64,000 nucleotides of DNA from Bacteroidales bacterium (lineage in GTDB: Bacteria; Bacteroidota; Bacteroidia; Bacteroidales; UBA932). The notes under the pieces are model-generated. The model had not been told where the DNA came from. It saw only the letters and a program-made list of their open reading frames with translations, and did no database searches. The position numbers and the translations under genes were made by a program. The stretch spans positions 1-64,000 of the forward strand of contig JAFWSX010000005.1 of the NCBI GenBank assembly GCA_017519185.1, in the 5' to 3' direction. Shown here piece after piece: positions 18,154 through 26,725 of the stretch. Positions within the stretch are counted from its first letter, which is position 1. Each line of letters starts with the position of its first letter.

Positions 18154-19503
18154 TTAAACGATACCCTGTGCAAGCATTGCGTCGGCAACTTTCATGAAGC
18201 CGGAAATGTTGGCACCCTTCACGTAGTTGATGTAACCGTCGGGCTCTGTGCCGTATTTTACGCAGGCTGCGTGGATGTTGCTCATAATGCCGCGCAGGCG
18301 CTGGTCTACTTCTTCGGCGCTCCAGCCGAGCCTCATTGAGTTCTGGCTCATCTCGAGGCCTGAAGTTGCAACACCACCGGCGTTGGAAGCCTTACCGGGT
18401 GAATAGAGGATCTTGGCAGCCTGGAACTTGGCGATTGCATCGGGAGTTGTAGGCATGTTGGCGCCTTCTACTACGCACTTGCAACCGTTCTTGAGCAGCA
18501 TGTCAGCCTCTGCACCATTAAGCTCGTTCTGGGTAGCGCAAGGCATTGCGATGTCGCATTTCTCGCCCCAAGGACGCGCGTTGGCCACGTATTTGGCTGT
18601 CGGATATTTGACTGCATATTCTTTGATACGTCCGCGGAGAACGTTCTTCAGCTTGAATATATAATCCAGTTTCTCGGGGCTGATTCCGTCCGGATCGTAG
18701 ATATAACCGTTGGAGTCTGACATTGTCATTACGGTTGCACCGAGTTCTGTAGCCTTCTTGGCTGCGAACTGAGCCACGTTACCGCTGCCTGAGATGCAGA
18801 CTTTCTTGCCCTTGTAGCTGTCACCACGGGTTGCAAGCATTGCCTCTCCGAAATAGCAGGCGCCGTAGCCTGTAGCCTCGGGACGCATCAGCGAACCGCC
18901 GAATGAAATGCCCTTACCTGTGAATGTACCTGTGAATTCGTTGCTCAGACGTTTGTACTGTCCGAACATATATGCTACCTCGCGGCCGCCTACTCCGATG
19001 TCACCGGCAGGAACGTCGGTGTCGGGACCGATGTGACGGTAGAGCTCAGTAATGAAGCTCTGGCAGAAACGCATCACCTCCATATCTGACTTGCCTTTGG
19101 GGTCGAAGTTGCTGCCGCCCTTGCCACCGCCCATAGGCAGTGTGGTAAGGCTGTTCTTGAAGGTCTGCTCGAAAGCGAGGAACTTGAGGATGCTCAGGTT
19201 TACGCTTGCATGGAAACGGACGCCACCTTTGTAAGGGCCGATTGCGCTGTTCATCTGTACACGGTAACCTTTGTTGATCACCACCTCTCCGGCGTCGTTG
19301 ACCCAAGGGACACGGAACATTATCACACGCTCGGGCTCCACGATGCGCTCCATCACCTTAAGCTTCATAAGCTGAGGACTCTCGACGATGTAGTCAGCGA
19401 CACTCTCTACAACTTCTCTAACAGCCTGGTGGAACTCAGGCTCGCCCGGGTTCTTTGTGACAAGTTCATTCATGAAATTGTCTACGTAAGTTTTTGCATT
19501 CAT
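18154..19503 (-). CDS. gdhA: Glutamate dehydrogenase, predicted NADP-dependent
   Basis: 449 residues, the hexameric small GDH type. It interconverts 2-oxoglutarate plus ammonium with glutamate. Catalytic residues are all present: Lys92, Lys116, Lys128 (GGGKGG) and Asp168 (PAGDIG). The coenzyme region reads SGSGNVA (Ser240) and MSDSNG (Asp263, Ser264), the pattern seen in NADP-specific GDHs such as E. coli GdhA. An assimilatory role is therefore likely. The gene lies 30 bases downstream of the large receiver/ATP-grasp gene on the same strand, so the two may be cotranscribed. It ends at the shared terminator with korB. Confidence 0.92.
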   Translation of the reverse strand: MNAKTYVDNFMNELVTKNPGEPEFHQAVREVVESVADYIVESPQLMKLKVMERIVEPERVIMFRVPWVNDAGEVVINKGYRVQMNSAIGPYKGGVRFHASVNLSILKFLAFEQTFKNSLTTLPMGGGKGGSNFDPKGKSDMEVMRFCQSFITELYRHIGPDTDVPAGDIGVGGREVAYMFGQYKRLSNEFTGTFTGKGISFGGSLMRPEATGYGACYFGEAMLATRGDSYKGKKVCISGSGNVAQFAAKKATELGATVMTMSDSNGYIYDPDGISPEKLDYIFKLKNVLRGRIKEYAVKYPTAKYVANARPWGEKCDIAMPCATQNELNGAEADMLLKNGCKCVVEGANMPTTPDAIAKFQAAKILYSPGKASNAGGVATSGLEMSQNSMRLGWSAEEVDQRLRGIMSNIHAACVKYGTEPDGYINYVKGANISGFMKVADAMLAQGIV

Positions 19504-19533
19504 AATAACTCTCTTTATTTAAGATTTGTTTAA

Positions 19534-22524
19534 CTATTCTTCCTTCTTGATTATAGCCTTGCGTGACTGGCCGTCCACATAGATGTAGAGCGGCTCGTCG
19601 AAAGCTACCATACGCAGATATTCTCCGTCCTTTTCGGCAGGCATCTTGTCAAGCACCTCGAGGTTCAGGCTGCCGTCTCCGTGACCGGGGTCGAGCGAGA
19701 GATATCCCACGCCGAGTGATGTCACGTTCTGGAAGAAGTGGGTACCCTGGCTGGCCTCGATATTGAATTCGGGAAGGGCAGACTCGATGATAACCCTTGC
19801 CTCCGAGATATGGTCCCAGCGCACCGGAACTCCAAGCAACGGATCGGTAGAACCCCAGCGGCCCGTGCCGATCAGCACATATTCCTGATGGTTTTCCTTG
19901 AGGTATCTGTTGAATTCACGAAGTTCTTCCGCTATGGCCTCTGTGGTCAGCGGAGAGAACTTGTCAAACTTCATATATATCACGTGTCTGATGCCGCTCA
20001 TCAGACCCGTACCCAATGCGGACTGGGAATAGACTATGGCATCCGAAGTATCGATCTTCGACCAGTCCAGTTTCTTGCTTTCATCGTTTTGGATGATAGG
20101 CCTTATCTGCAACAGGTAGAAGACCGGAGTCTCGCCGGGAGCCACATCCATATTGACGGCGAATTCTATTTCCACGGGGCTGAGCAGTTCCTTCTCTCCT
20201 ATCTCCAGCATATCGCGTACAATCTCAGCAAGAGGGAAGGAATTGTACTTGAGGATACGGTTGAATGTTATCACCCTGAACGCAGACCCGAACGGAGCCG
20301 CTTCGCTGATGCGGTCGTTCAGATAATCGTAGTACGAACAGGTGTATTTTGCGTTGCGGTATTTTTCTACCTCTGTTGACGGTATGCGTACTATGTTTAC
20401 AGCATCGTTGGTCGAAGCCTTGAAGCTGTTTGGATTCATATCCAGCGCCATTATCTCGGTCTGAGCTTCCTGTACTGCGAGTGTCGGTGTGGATGTCTGG
20501 AGTACGTTGTCGGGATATACCGGACAGAACCGCAGGGTCTTCTCTCCGTCGACAACAGCCTTGCCGAGACCCATAGCGATGTTGCAGACACCGTCTTCGC
20601 ACTTCTCGTGACCGATGGGATACATATTGCGGGAGCGGGCCACACCCGAGAGAGTCGGGAAATAATAACCGTTGTCCTCAGTGCCGCAGACTTCCTGTAT
20701 CAGCACGGCCATTTTCTCTTCGGACAGCACGTTCTGGGTGGACTGGATATATGCGCGTGACGAGGCGAAGAAGACCGAAGCATATACGCTCTTGATGGCG
20801 CGGATCAGCATTCGCAGCATCTGGTCGTCATCCTCGCAGCGGGGAATCATATAGGTCGAGTACACGCCCGCAAAGGGCTGGTAGTGCGAATCTTCAAGCT
20901 TTGAAGAAGAACGCACGGCAAGCGGCCTGGTGCAGGTCACAACGAAAGCCTTCAGCTGGCTGTAAAGATACGGCGGCACGATGCTGTTGAGGAACTCCGA
21001 AAGAACGGAATCATCATCCATCCCGTCTTCCAGTATGATGTTGCGAAGGCCGTTCAGCGCAAGAAAGTCGTCGAAACAGTCAGTTGCGAGGACCACGCTG
21101 CGCGGGATCAGTATCCTTACGTTCGGATATTTGAAATAGTGGTTGTGCTTTGCCAGGACGCCGTTCATAAAGGCAAGGCCACGGGCCTTTCCACCGATGG
21201 AGCCCTCTCCTATCCTTGCGAAACTGATGGCATCGCTGTAGTGCTCCTCGTCGAACTGGGCAACGATGCCCTGGCCGAGCATGCGACGGTAGTCGTGGAA
21301 CAGTTTGACAAGGGAGTTGCGGTGCGCCTCTGTGGACTCGAAATCGCTGCTGTTAATGCTTCTGAGCACCTTTGCCAGCGGGAACAAGCCGCGTGCATAA
21401 AGCCACTTGGACAGACGCATCTGTGAAAGGTTGTATTCCAGAACGTCGTCAGGAACAATCTTGATGAGCTCTTCCATCTGCTGAAGGTCGGCAGCGTGTC
21501 CGAAATTCATCACAGAACCTTTGGATTCGAACTCGAAGTCGCCGAAGCAGAATTCCTTAAGGATATAATGCCTCAGGCTTTCGAGGAGCGTAGGGGAATT
21601 CTTGGCGATGAAACCGACACCCATCTCATCGGCCACCTGCTTGTACTCAGACTGGGAGGACTGCAGGATGACCGGCATCCAGGGGGTCTGGGCCTTCACC
21701 ATCTTCGCGATCTCGATGCCGGCATCTTTCTTCTCGTCATAGACCTTGTCGCCGGGCTTCTGGATCATACCCACATCGGAAATGACGCCAAGAAGGTTGT
21801 CCCTGTATTTGTTGTAAAGCTCGATGCCTTCTGTCATATTGGTCGCAAGCAGCACTTTCGGACGCGAACGCTTGCGCATTATCTGCTGGTCCTCATTGTA
21901 GGCGTCCTTGATGGATTCGTGGTTTTGCAGCAGAAGGATCTTGTACAACTCCGACAGATAGCTGCTGTAGAAACGTATCGAATCTTCTATCAGCAGGATG
22001 GCCTGCACACCGTTTTCGAGAATGTCATTGGCTGCGTTCAGCTTGTCCTCCATCAGCTTGATGATGGCGATGAGCAAGTCTGAACTTCCGTGCCAGCAGA
22101 AGAAATTGTCGATAGCGGAGCTTGAAGTATCGTGAATCCTGCTGTAAACAGCCTTGGAAAAGCTTGAAAGCACCACTACCGGGAGATCTTCCCTTACAGT
22201 TTTAATCTCCTCCGCGAAAGTGAAGACGTCTCCGTCACCTCCTACGTTGAACATGGTAATGACGCAGTCGAAGTCGGATTCGGCCCTGAGATGGGCCAGA
22301 GCGTCTTCTGTAGTGGTTACGTGTACGATTGTGGGGGGATTGCTTATGTTGAGCTCGCTGTACTCTCTGTTTATCTGGGTTTCAATATGTCCGTCCTCTT
22401 CGAGGATGTATTCATCGTAGCTGCAGCAGACAAGAAGAATCTTGCGAATACGGTACTGCATTAGCTTATCTAGCTGTTGCTCAGCGAAATTCAGATGTAT
22501 GACATTATCCAGTTCCATGTTCAT
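19534..22524 (-). CDS. Receiver-like domains fused to a PPDK-type ATP-grasp domain; function unknown
   Basis: 996 residues from ATG 22524 (a TTG at 22530 and a second ATG at 22518 are alternatives). Residues about 25-165 resemble a response-regulator receiver without the phospho-acceptor (MFNVGG in its place). Residues about 173-325 resemble a receiver that keeps the key residues: Glu180/Asp181 (LLIEDS), Asp250 (VISDVG), Ser289 and Lys308 (FIAKNS). From about 435 to 810 it matches the ATP-grasp domain of pyruvate phosphate dikinase/PEP synthase (GSIGGKARGL, LAVRSSSKLEDS, EIEFAVN, LQIRPI). The swivelling phosphohistidine domain and the PEP/pyruvate barrel are absent; a different 185-residue C-terminal segment follows. 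It is therefore not a working PEP synthase by itself. It sits between two glutamate dehydrogenase genes. Confidence 0.75.
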   Translation of the reverse strand: MNMELDNVIHLNFAEQQLDKLMQYRIRKILLVCCSYDEYILEEDGHIETQINREYSELNISNPPTIVHVTTTEDALAHLRAESDFDCVITMFNVGGDGDVFTFAEEIKTVREDLPVVVLSSFSKAVYSRIHDTSSSAIDNFFCWHGSSDLLIAIIKLMEDKLNAANDILENGVQAILLIEDSIRFYSSYLSELYKILLLQNHESIKDAYNEDQQIMRKRSRPKVLLATNMTEGIELYNKYRDNLLGVISDVGMIQKPGDKVYDEKKDAGIEIAKMVKAQTPWMPVILQSSQSEYKQVADEMGVGFIAKNSPTLLESLRHYILKEFCFGDFEFESKGSVMNFGHAADLQQMEELIKIVPDDVLEYNLSQMRLSKWLYARGLFPLAKVLRSINSSDFESTEAHRNSLVKLFHDYRRMLGQGIVAQFDEEHYSDAISFARIGEGSIGGKARGLAFMNGVLAKHNHYFKYPNVRILIPRSVVLATDCFDDFLALNGLRNIILEDGMDDDSVLSEFLNSIVPPYLYSQLKAFVVTCTRPLAVRSSSKLEDSHYQPFAGVYSTYMIPRCEDDDQMLRMLIRAIKSVYASVFFASSRAYIQSTQNVLSEEKMAVLIQEVCGTEDNGYYFPTLSGVARSRNMYPIGHEKCEDGVCNIAMGLGKAVVDGEKTLRFCPVYPDNVLQTSTPTLAVQEAQTEIMALDMNPNSFKASTNDAVNIVRIPSTEVEKYRNAKYTCSYYDYLNDRISEAAPFGSAFRVITFNRILKYNSFPLAEIVRDMLEIGEKELLSPVEIEFAVNMDVAPGETPVFYLLQIRPIIQNDESKKLDWSKIDTSDAIVYSQSALGTGLMSGIRHVIYMKFDKFSPLTTEAIAEELREFNRYLKENHQEYVLIGTGRWGSTDPLLGVPVRWDHISEARVIIESALPEFNIEASQGTHFFQNVTSLGVGYLSLDPGHGDGSLNLEVLDKMPAEKDGEYLRMVAFDEPLYIYVDGQSRKAIIKKEE

Positions 22525-22527
22525 TGG

Positions 22528-22535
22528 CAAAGGTA
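22528..22535 (-). promoter_or_regulatory. Candidate -7 box (TACCTTTG) for the receiver/ATP-grasp gene
   Basis: An exact TAnnTTTG match on the minus strand only 3 bases before the ATG at 22524 and 9 bases before the ATG at 22518. It would imply a leaderless or near-leaderless transcript, or use of the second ATG. Confidence 0.33.
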
Positions 22536-22565
22536 AATAATTTAAAAAAAATGGTTTTGTTGTGA

Positions 22566-22573
22566 TATTTTTG
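22566..22573 (+). promoter_or_regulatory. Candidate -7 box (TATTTTTG) for the second gdh gene
   Basis: An exact TAnnTTTG match in the AT-rich divergent gap (22525-22661), with TTTA about 21 bases upstream. It would give a leader of roughly 80 bases before the ATG at 22662. Confidence 0.33.
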
Positions 22574-22661
22574 GATATTTCACAAATATTGATTATAATT
22601 ATAAAATATTCAAGGCTTAATTGTATAACATTTTAAACAAAAACAAAAGTTATCAAATATC

Positions 22662-24005
22662 ATGAAAGTATCTGAAATAATGACCGCACTTGAAAAAAAA
22701 TACGGTCATGAGCAGGAATACCTGCAAGCGGTACGCGAGGTGCTTGAATCGATCGAAGAAGTCTACAACCAACACCCCGAATTCGAGAAAGCAAAAATAG
22801 TGGAAAGGATCGTGGAACCCGACAGGATTTTCACTTTCCGCGTAGTATGGGTTGACGACAAAGGTGAAGTCCAGACCAATCTGGGTTACCGTGTCCAGTT
22901 CAATGCAGCTATCGGCCCCTACAAGGGCGGCCTGCGTTTCCATAAGGCTGTGACCCCTTCAATGCTCAAGTTCCTTGGTTTCGAGCAGACATTCAAGAAT
23001 GCCCTCACCACCCTGCCTATGGGCGGCGGCAAAGGTGGCAGCGATTTCGATCCGAAAGGCAAGTCTGACGCCGAAATTATGCGTTTCTGCCAGGCTTTCA
23101 TGCTTGAACTCTGGCACAACATCGGCCCCGACACTGACGTTCCCGCAGGTGACGTAGGCGTAGGCGGACGCGAGATCGGATATCTCACCGGAATGTACAA
23201 GAAGCTCGCACGCGAATACAATACCGGCGTGCTGACCGGCAAGGGCATGACCTGGGGCGGCAGCATCCTGCGTCCAGAGGCTACCGGTTACGGTGCACTC
23301 TACTTCACCGATCAGGTGCTCAAGACTGCCGGCAAGGACATAGCCGGCAAGACCATCGCCCTCAGCGGCTTCGGCAATGTGGCCTGGGGTGCTGCCAAGA
23401 AAGCCACCGAACTCGGCGCCAAGGTGATTGCTATTTCCGGTCCTGACGGTGTATGCCACATTCCCGACGGCATCACTCCCGAGATGATAGACTATATGCT
23501 GGTTATGCGTTCTTCAAACCGTGACATCGTGTCGATGATGGCTGACAAGTTCCCTGACAAGGCATTCTTCACTCCCGGCAAGAAATCCTGGAGCATCAAG
23601 TGCGACATCGCGCTTCCTTGCGCATTCCAGAACGAGCTTACCGGCGAGGATGCGAAGGAACTGATTGCCAACGGCACCTGGTGCTGCTGTGAGGTTTCCA
23701 ATATGGGCTGCCGTCCCGAGGCTATACACGAGTTCCAGAAGGCAGGCATCCTGTTCGCTCCCGGCAAGGCTGTCAACGCAGGCGGTGTGGCAACTTCAGG
23801 CCTCGAGATGACCCAGAACGCAAGCCACATCAGCTGGACTGCCGAAGAGGTGGATGCCAAACTGCATCACATTATGTCGTCTATCCACGAGCAGTGCGTT
23901 AAATACGGACGCAAGGATGACGGAACCATCGACTACGTGAAGGGTGCCAATATCGCCGGCTTCATGAAAGTCGCTACTGCAATGCTCGAGCAAGGAACGA
24001 TCTGA
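22662..24005 (+). CDS. gdhB: Glutamate dehydrogenase, predicted NAD-dependent
   Basis: 447 residues, homologous to the gdh gene at 18.2-19.5 kb. Catalytic residues Lys88, Lys112, Lys124 and Asp164 are present. The coenzyme region differs: SGFGNVAW (Phe237) and ISGPDG (Pro261). These match the NAD-specific Clostridium symbiosum enzyme, where Phe238 and Pro262 are key specificity residues, with numbering offset by exactly one. The enzyme probably favours NAD and glutamate breakdown or redox balance, complementing the NADP-type paralogue. It is divergent from the receiver/ATP-grasp gene and ends just before a strong terminator. The symbol follows Bacteroides usage for the NAD-type enzyme and is an inference. 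Confidence 0.88.
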   Translation: MKVSEIMTALEKKYGHEQEYLQAVREVLESIEEVYNQHPEFEKAKIVERIVEPDRIFTFRVVWVDDKGEVQTNLGYRVQFNAAIGPYKGGLRFHKAVTPSMLKFLGFEQTFKNALTTLPMGGGKGGSDFDPKGKSDAEIMRFCQAFMLELWHNIGPDTDVPAGDVGVGGREIGYLTGMYKKLAREYNTGVLTGKGMTWGGSILRPEATGYGALYFTDQVLKTAGKDIAGKTIALSGFGNVAWGAAKKATELGAKVIAISGPDGVCHIPDGITPEMIDYMLVMRSSNRDIVSMMADKFPDKAFFTPGKKSWSIKCDIALPCAFQNELTGEDAKELIANGTWCCCEVSNMGCRPEAIHEFQKAGILFAPGKAVNAGGVATSGLEMTQNASHISWTAEEVDAKLHHIMSSIHEQCVKYGRKDDGTIDYVKGANIAGFMKVATAMLEQGTI

Positions 24006-24026
24006 TGCCGCTTGCTATTCTCTATA

Positions 24027-24059
24027 AAAAAACAGCCTGCTCAGAGCAGGCTGTTTTTT
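24027..24059. terminator. Bidirectional intrinsic terminator between gdhB and pepP
   Basis: The stem CAGCCTGCT (24033-24041) / AGCAGGCTG (24045-24053) with a three-base loop is extended by A6 on one side and T6 on the other. It lies between convergent gdhB and pepP and has T tracts in both directions. Confidence 0.9.
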
Positions 24060-24060
24060 C

Positions 24061-25884
24061 TTATACTGTCGTTTTGCGCCAGAGCCAGAGGGCTTCTTGT
24101 TTGGTGAGGAAGGGTTTGAGGGTTTCGTAGACGTGCTCGTTGTAAGTGTAGAGCCACTGTTCTTCCTTGTGCGTAAGAAGCTTGAAATTGACGGGACGGA
24201 TGTCGATGGGCACAAGCGTCATCGTGTCGAACTTGAAGAACTTGCCGTAGGAATTCTCAGCGAAGGGCACGACAGTGATGACATTCTCGGTACGGATGCC
24301 GTACTGGCCTTCGATGTAGATGGCAGGCTCGTCGGAAAGCACCATACCCTCGTCAATGACCAGGGGACTCTCCTCCATCCTGATCTGAGGAGCCTCGTGC
24401 ACACACAGGTGATGGCCGATGCCGTGGCTTGTGCCGTGGTAGTACATCTTGCCTGTAGGATACATCGGGCCGCGCGCGAGGATATCCAGCTGACTACCGC
24501 GTGTGCCTGACGGGAACACTGCCGTTGCGAGGTCAATCATACCCTTCAGCACGAGAGTGTAATCGTCCCTCATCTGCTGCAGCAGACGGTCACTGCGGCC
24601 AGTGAAGTCATTGCGTTCGCTCAGCATCAGGGTGCGGGTCGTGTCAGTAGTGCCATAAGGATAATGGGCGCCAGTGTCCATCAGCAGGAAGCCGTAAGGA
24701 TTGATTTTGGCCGCATCAGCCTCGCAGGTGACGCTGTAATGTGCCGAAGCAGCATTGGCATTCCAGGCCACTATAGGCTCGAAGCTCTCTCCCAGATAGT
24801 CCGGGCATTCACTGCGGAACTCTTTAAGTTTCTCAGCTATCAGATATTCATTGAGCTTGCCTGAAGGCAGATTCTCATCGATGAACTTGAGCAGCTTCAC
24901 CCAGGCTATGCCGTCGTTGATGAAGGCGTTGCGGAAGCCTGCCAGCTCCACGGAGTTCTTGCGGCTGCGCAGCCACGCCACACTGCCGCCCGGAGTCGGA
25001 TCTTCCTTGAAACGGCCTTCCACCTCAGCTTCCGGAACGCTCGCGAATGCAGCAGACCAGTTGTTGACATTGATAGACGAAGACTGGCAGATCCTCGTCA
25101 CTGAAGGATCGATGCCGCGCAGGAAATCGCGGAAGGCGCCGTACTCGTGGAGCTCGACCTTCTGCGATTCGAGATATGTCCTTGCCTGCGCCGTAAGGCA
25201 GTCGAGGTGGCAGAAAAGATGGAGGCGGTCTTCCGTCAGGACGCAGTATGACAAAGCAACCGGATTGTACTCGATGTCATCTCCGCGAAGGTTGCAGAGC
25301 CACATTATCTCGTCGCAGGCGCTGATGATGCAGGCAAAGCGCCCGTTGCAGGCCAGTTTGCCAGCCACTGCTGCACATTTGTCAGCGACGCTCCTGCCGC
25401 TTATGCTCTCGGGCATATTGACAATCGGTTTGCATACCAGGGCCGGACGTCCTTCCCATATCTTACGGAAAGGGTCGTCCACAGCCTGAAGCGCAGCAGG
25501 AGCCAGTTCCCGGGCCAGAGAGACAAACTCCTGACGGCTGAAAAGATCGCCGTCAACAAGCACTTTCGCAACATTCTGCGAATGCAGCCATTGCGCTACA
25601 GAGGGTGTTCCGGCGACTTTCAGCTTCATAAGCGCTATACCGGTTCCCTCAATCTGCCGCGCAGCCTGGATGAAATAACGGCTGTCAGTCCAGAGGGCTG
25701 CCTCCGAAGAAGTGACCACAAGAGTGCCGGCAGAGCCGTCGAAGCCGCTCAGCCATCCGCGTACCTTGAAATAATCAGGCACATATTCCCCGAAATGACA
25801 GTCATTCGAAGGGATGATGATTGCGTCCGCTCCGTTGTCCGCGAGCATCGCGCGGACGGCTTCAATAGCCTGCCTGCGATCCAT
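24061..25884 (-). CDS. pepP: Xaa-Pro aminopeptidase (aminopeptidase P, M24B)
   Basis: 607 residues, the long three-domain form: two creatinase-like N-terminal domains (about 1-140 and 160-300) and a pita-bread metallopeptidase domain (about 310-540). The five metal ligands are visible: Asp403 and Asp414 (LMDTGAHYPYGTTDTTRT), His487 (GTSHGIGHH), Glu519 (SDEPAIY) and Glu533 (IRTENV). It removes N-terminal residues followed by proline and is predicted to be cytoplasmic, with no signal peptide. The gene starts 5 bases after nagB ends, and its stop codon abuts the terminator. Confidence 0.92.
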   Translation of the reverse strand: MDRRQAIEAVRAMLADNGADAIIIPSNDCHFGEYVPDYFKVRGWLSGFDGSAGTLVVTSSEAALWTDSRYFIQAARQIEGTGIALMKLKVAGTPSVAQWLHSQNVAKVLVDGDLFSRQEFVSLARELAPAALQAVDDPFRKIWEGRPALVCKPIVNMPESISGRSVADKCAAVAGKLACNGRFACIISACDEIMWLCNLRGDDIEYNPVALSYCVLTEDRLHLFCHLDCLTAQARTYLESQKVELHEYGAFRDFLRGIDPSVTRICQSSSINVNNWSAAFASVPEAEVEGRFKEDPTPGGSVAWLRSRKNSVELAGFRNAFINDGIAWVKLLKFIDENLPSGKLNEYLIAEKLKEFRSECPDYLGESFEPIVAWNANAASAHYSVTCEADAAKINPYGFLLMDTGAHYPYGTTDTTRTLMLSERNDFTGRSDRLLQQMRDDYTLVLKGMIDLATAVFPSGTRGSQLDILARGPMYPTGKMYYHGTSHGIGHHLCVHEAPQIRMEESPLVIDEGMVLSDEPAIYIEGQYGIRTENVITVVPFAENSYGKFFKFDTMTLVPIDIRPVNFKLLTHKEEQWLYTYNEHVYETLKPFLTKQEALWLWRKTTV

Positions 25885-25889
25885 AGCTT

Positions 25890-26690
25890 CTAGTCCCTGT
25901 TCTGAGCCCTGTGCTCTATGTCCTTGTAGTAATTGACAGTGCCGACCTTGAGTTCAACGGTAGCGGCGTCGTCGCACACGATAATTCCCCTGGGATGCAG
26001 CTGAAGGACAGAAATGGTCCACATATGGTTGATGGAACCTTCCACAGCGTGATAGAGGGCACGTGCCTTGTTGTGGCCGTTGGCAAGGATCAGAACCTCA
26101 TAGGCATCCATAACTGTTGCAACACCTACGGTAAGGGCAGTCTTAGGAACCTTAACGATGTCGTGGCCGAAGAAACGGGAATTGGCTATGATAGTGTCAG
26201 TAGTCAGATATTTGAGCCTTGTACGTGAGTTGAGCGATGAACCAGGCTCGTTGAAGGCGATGTGACCGTCAGGGCCGATACCGCCCATAAACAGTCTGAT
26301 GCCGCCGTAAGATTTGATCTTTTCTTCATAGCGCTCGCACTCTGCAGTCAGGTCCTCGGCGTTTCCGTTGAGAATGTTGATATTCTCCTTCTTCACGTTG
26401 ACATGATTGAAGAAATTCTCATACATAAAAGTATGATAGCTTTCAGGATGGTCTTCGGGAAGTCCGACATATTCGTCCATATTGAAAGTGACGACATTTT
26501 CGAAATTCACCTTGCCGGTTTCGTACAGATGGATCAGTTCCTTGTAAGTACCGATAGGTGTCGAGCCCGTAGGGAGACCGAGAACGAAAGGTTTCTCGGG
26601 AGTAGGCTGGAACTCATTGATTCTTTTGGCGATGTACTCTGCCGCCCACTGCGACATTTTCCCATAGGATTCTTCAATGATAAGTCTCAT
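25890..26690 (-). CDS. nagB: Glucosamine-6-phosphate deaminase
   Basis: 266 residues, the usual length. It converts glucosamine-6-phosphate to fructose-6-phosphate and ammonium in amino-sugar breakdown. Family blocks are [16 protein letters not shown] (near residue 40), [10 protein letters not shown] (catalytic Asp72 region), [17 protein letters not shown] (near 137) and the C-terminal [16 protein letters not shown]. No nagA or transporter gene is nearby. It lies between recN (35 bases away) and pepP on the same strand. Confidence 0.95.
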   Translation of the reverse strand: MRLIIEESYGKMSQWAAEYIAKRINEFQPTPEKPFVLGLPTGSTPIGTYKELIHLYETGKVNFENVVTFNMDEYVGLPEDHPESYHTFMYENFFNHVNVKKENINILNGNAEDLTAECERYEEKIKSYGGIRLFMGGIGPDGHIAFNEPGSSLNSRTRLKYLTTDTIIANSRFFGHDIVKVPKTALTVGVATVMDAYEVLILANGHNKARALYHAVEGSINHMWTISVLQLHPRGIIVCDDAATVELKVGTVNYYKDIEHRAQNRD

Positions 26691-26725
26691 AAAAATGTTT
26701 GTTATAAGTTATTGTTGTTTTAGTA

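Noticed and set aside
19534-22524. Annotation as phosphoenolpyruvate synthase
   Set aside because: Only the ATP-grasp part is present; the catalytic histidine domain and PEP/pyruvate barrel are missing.
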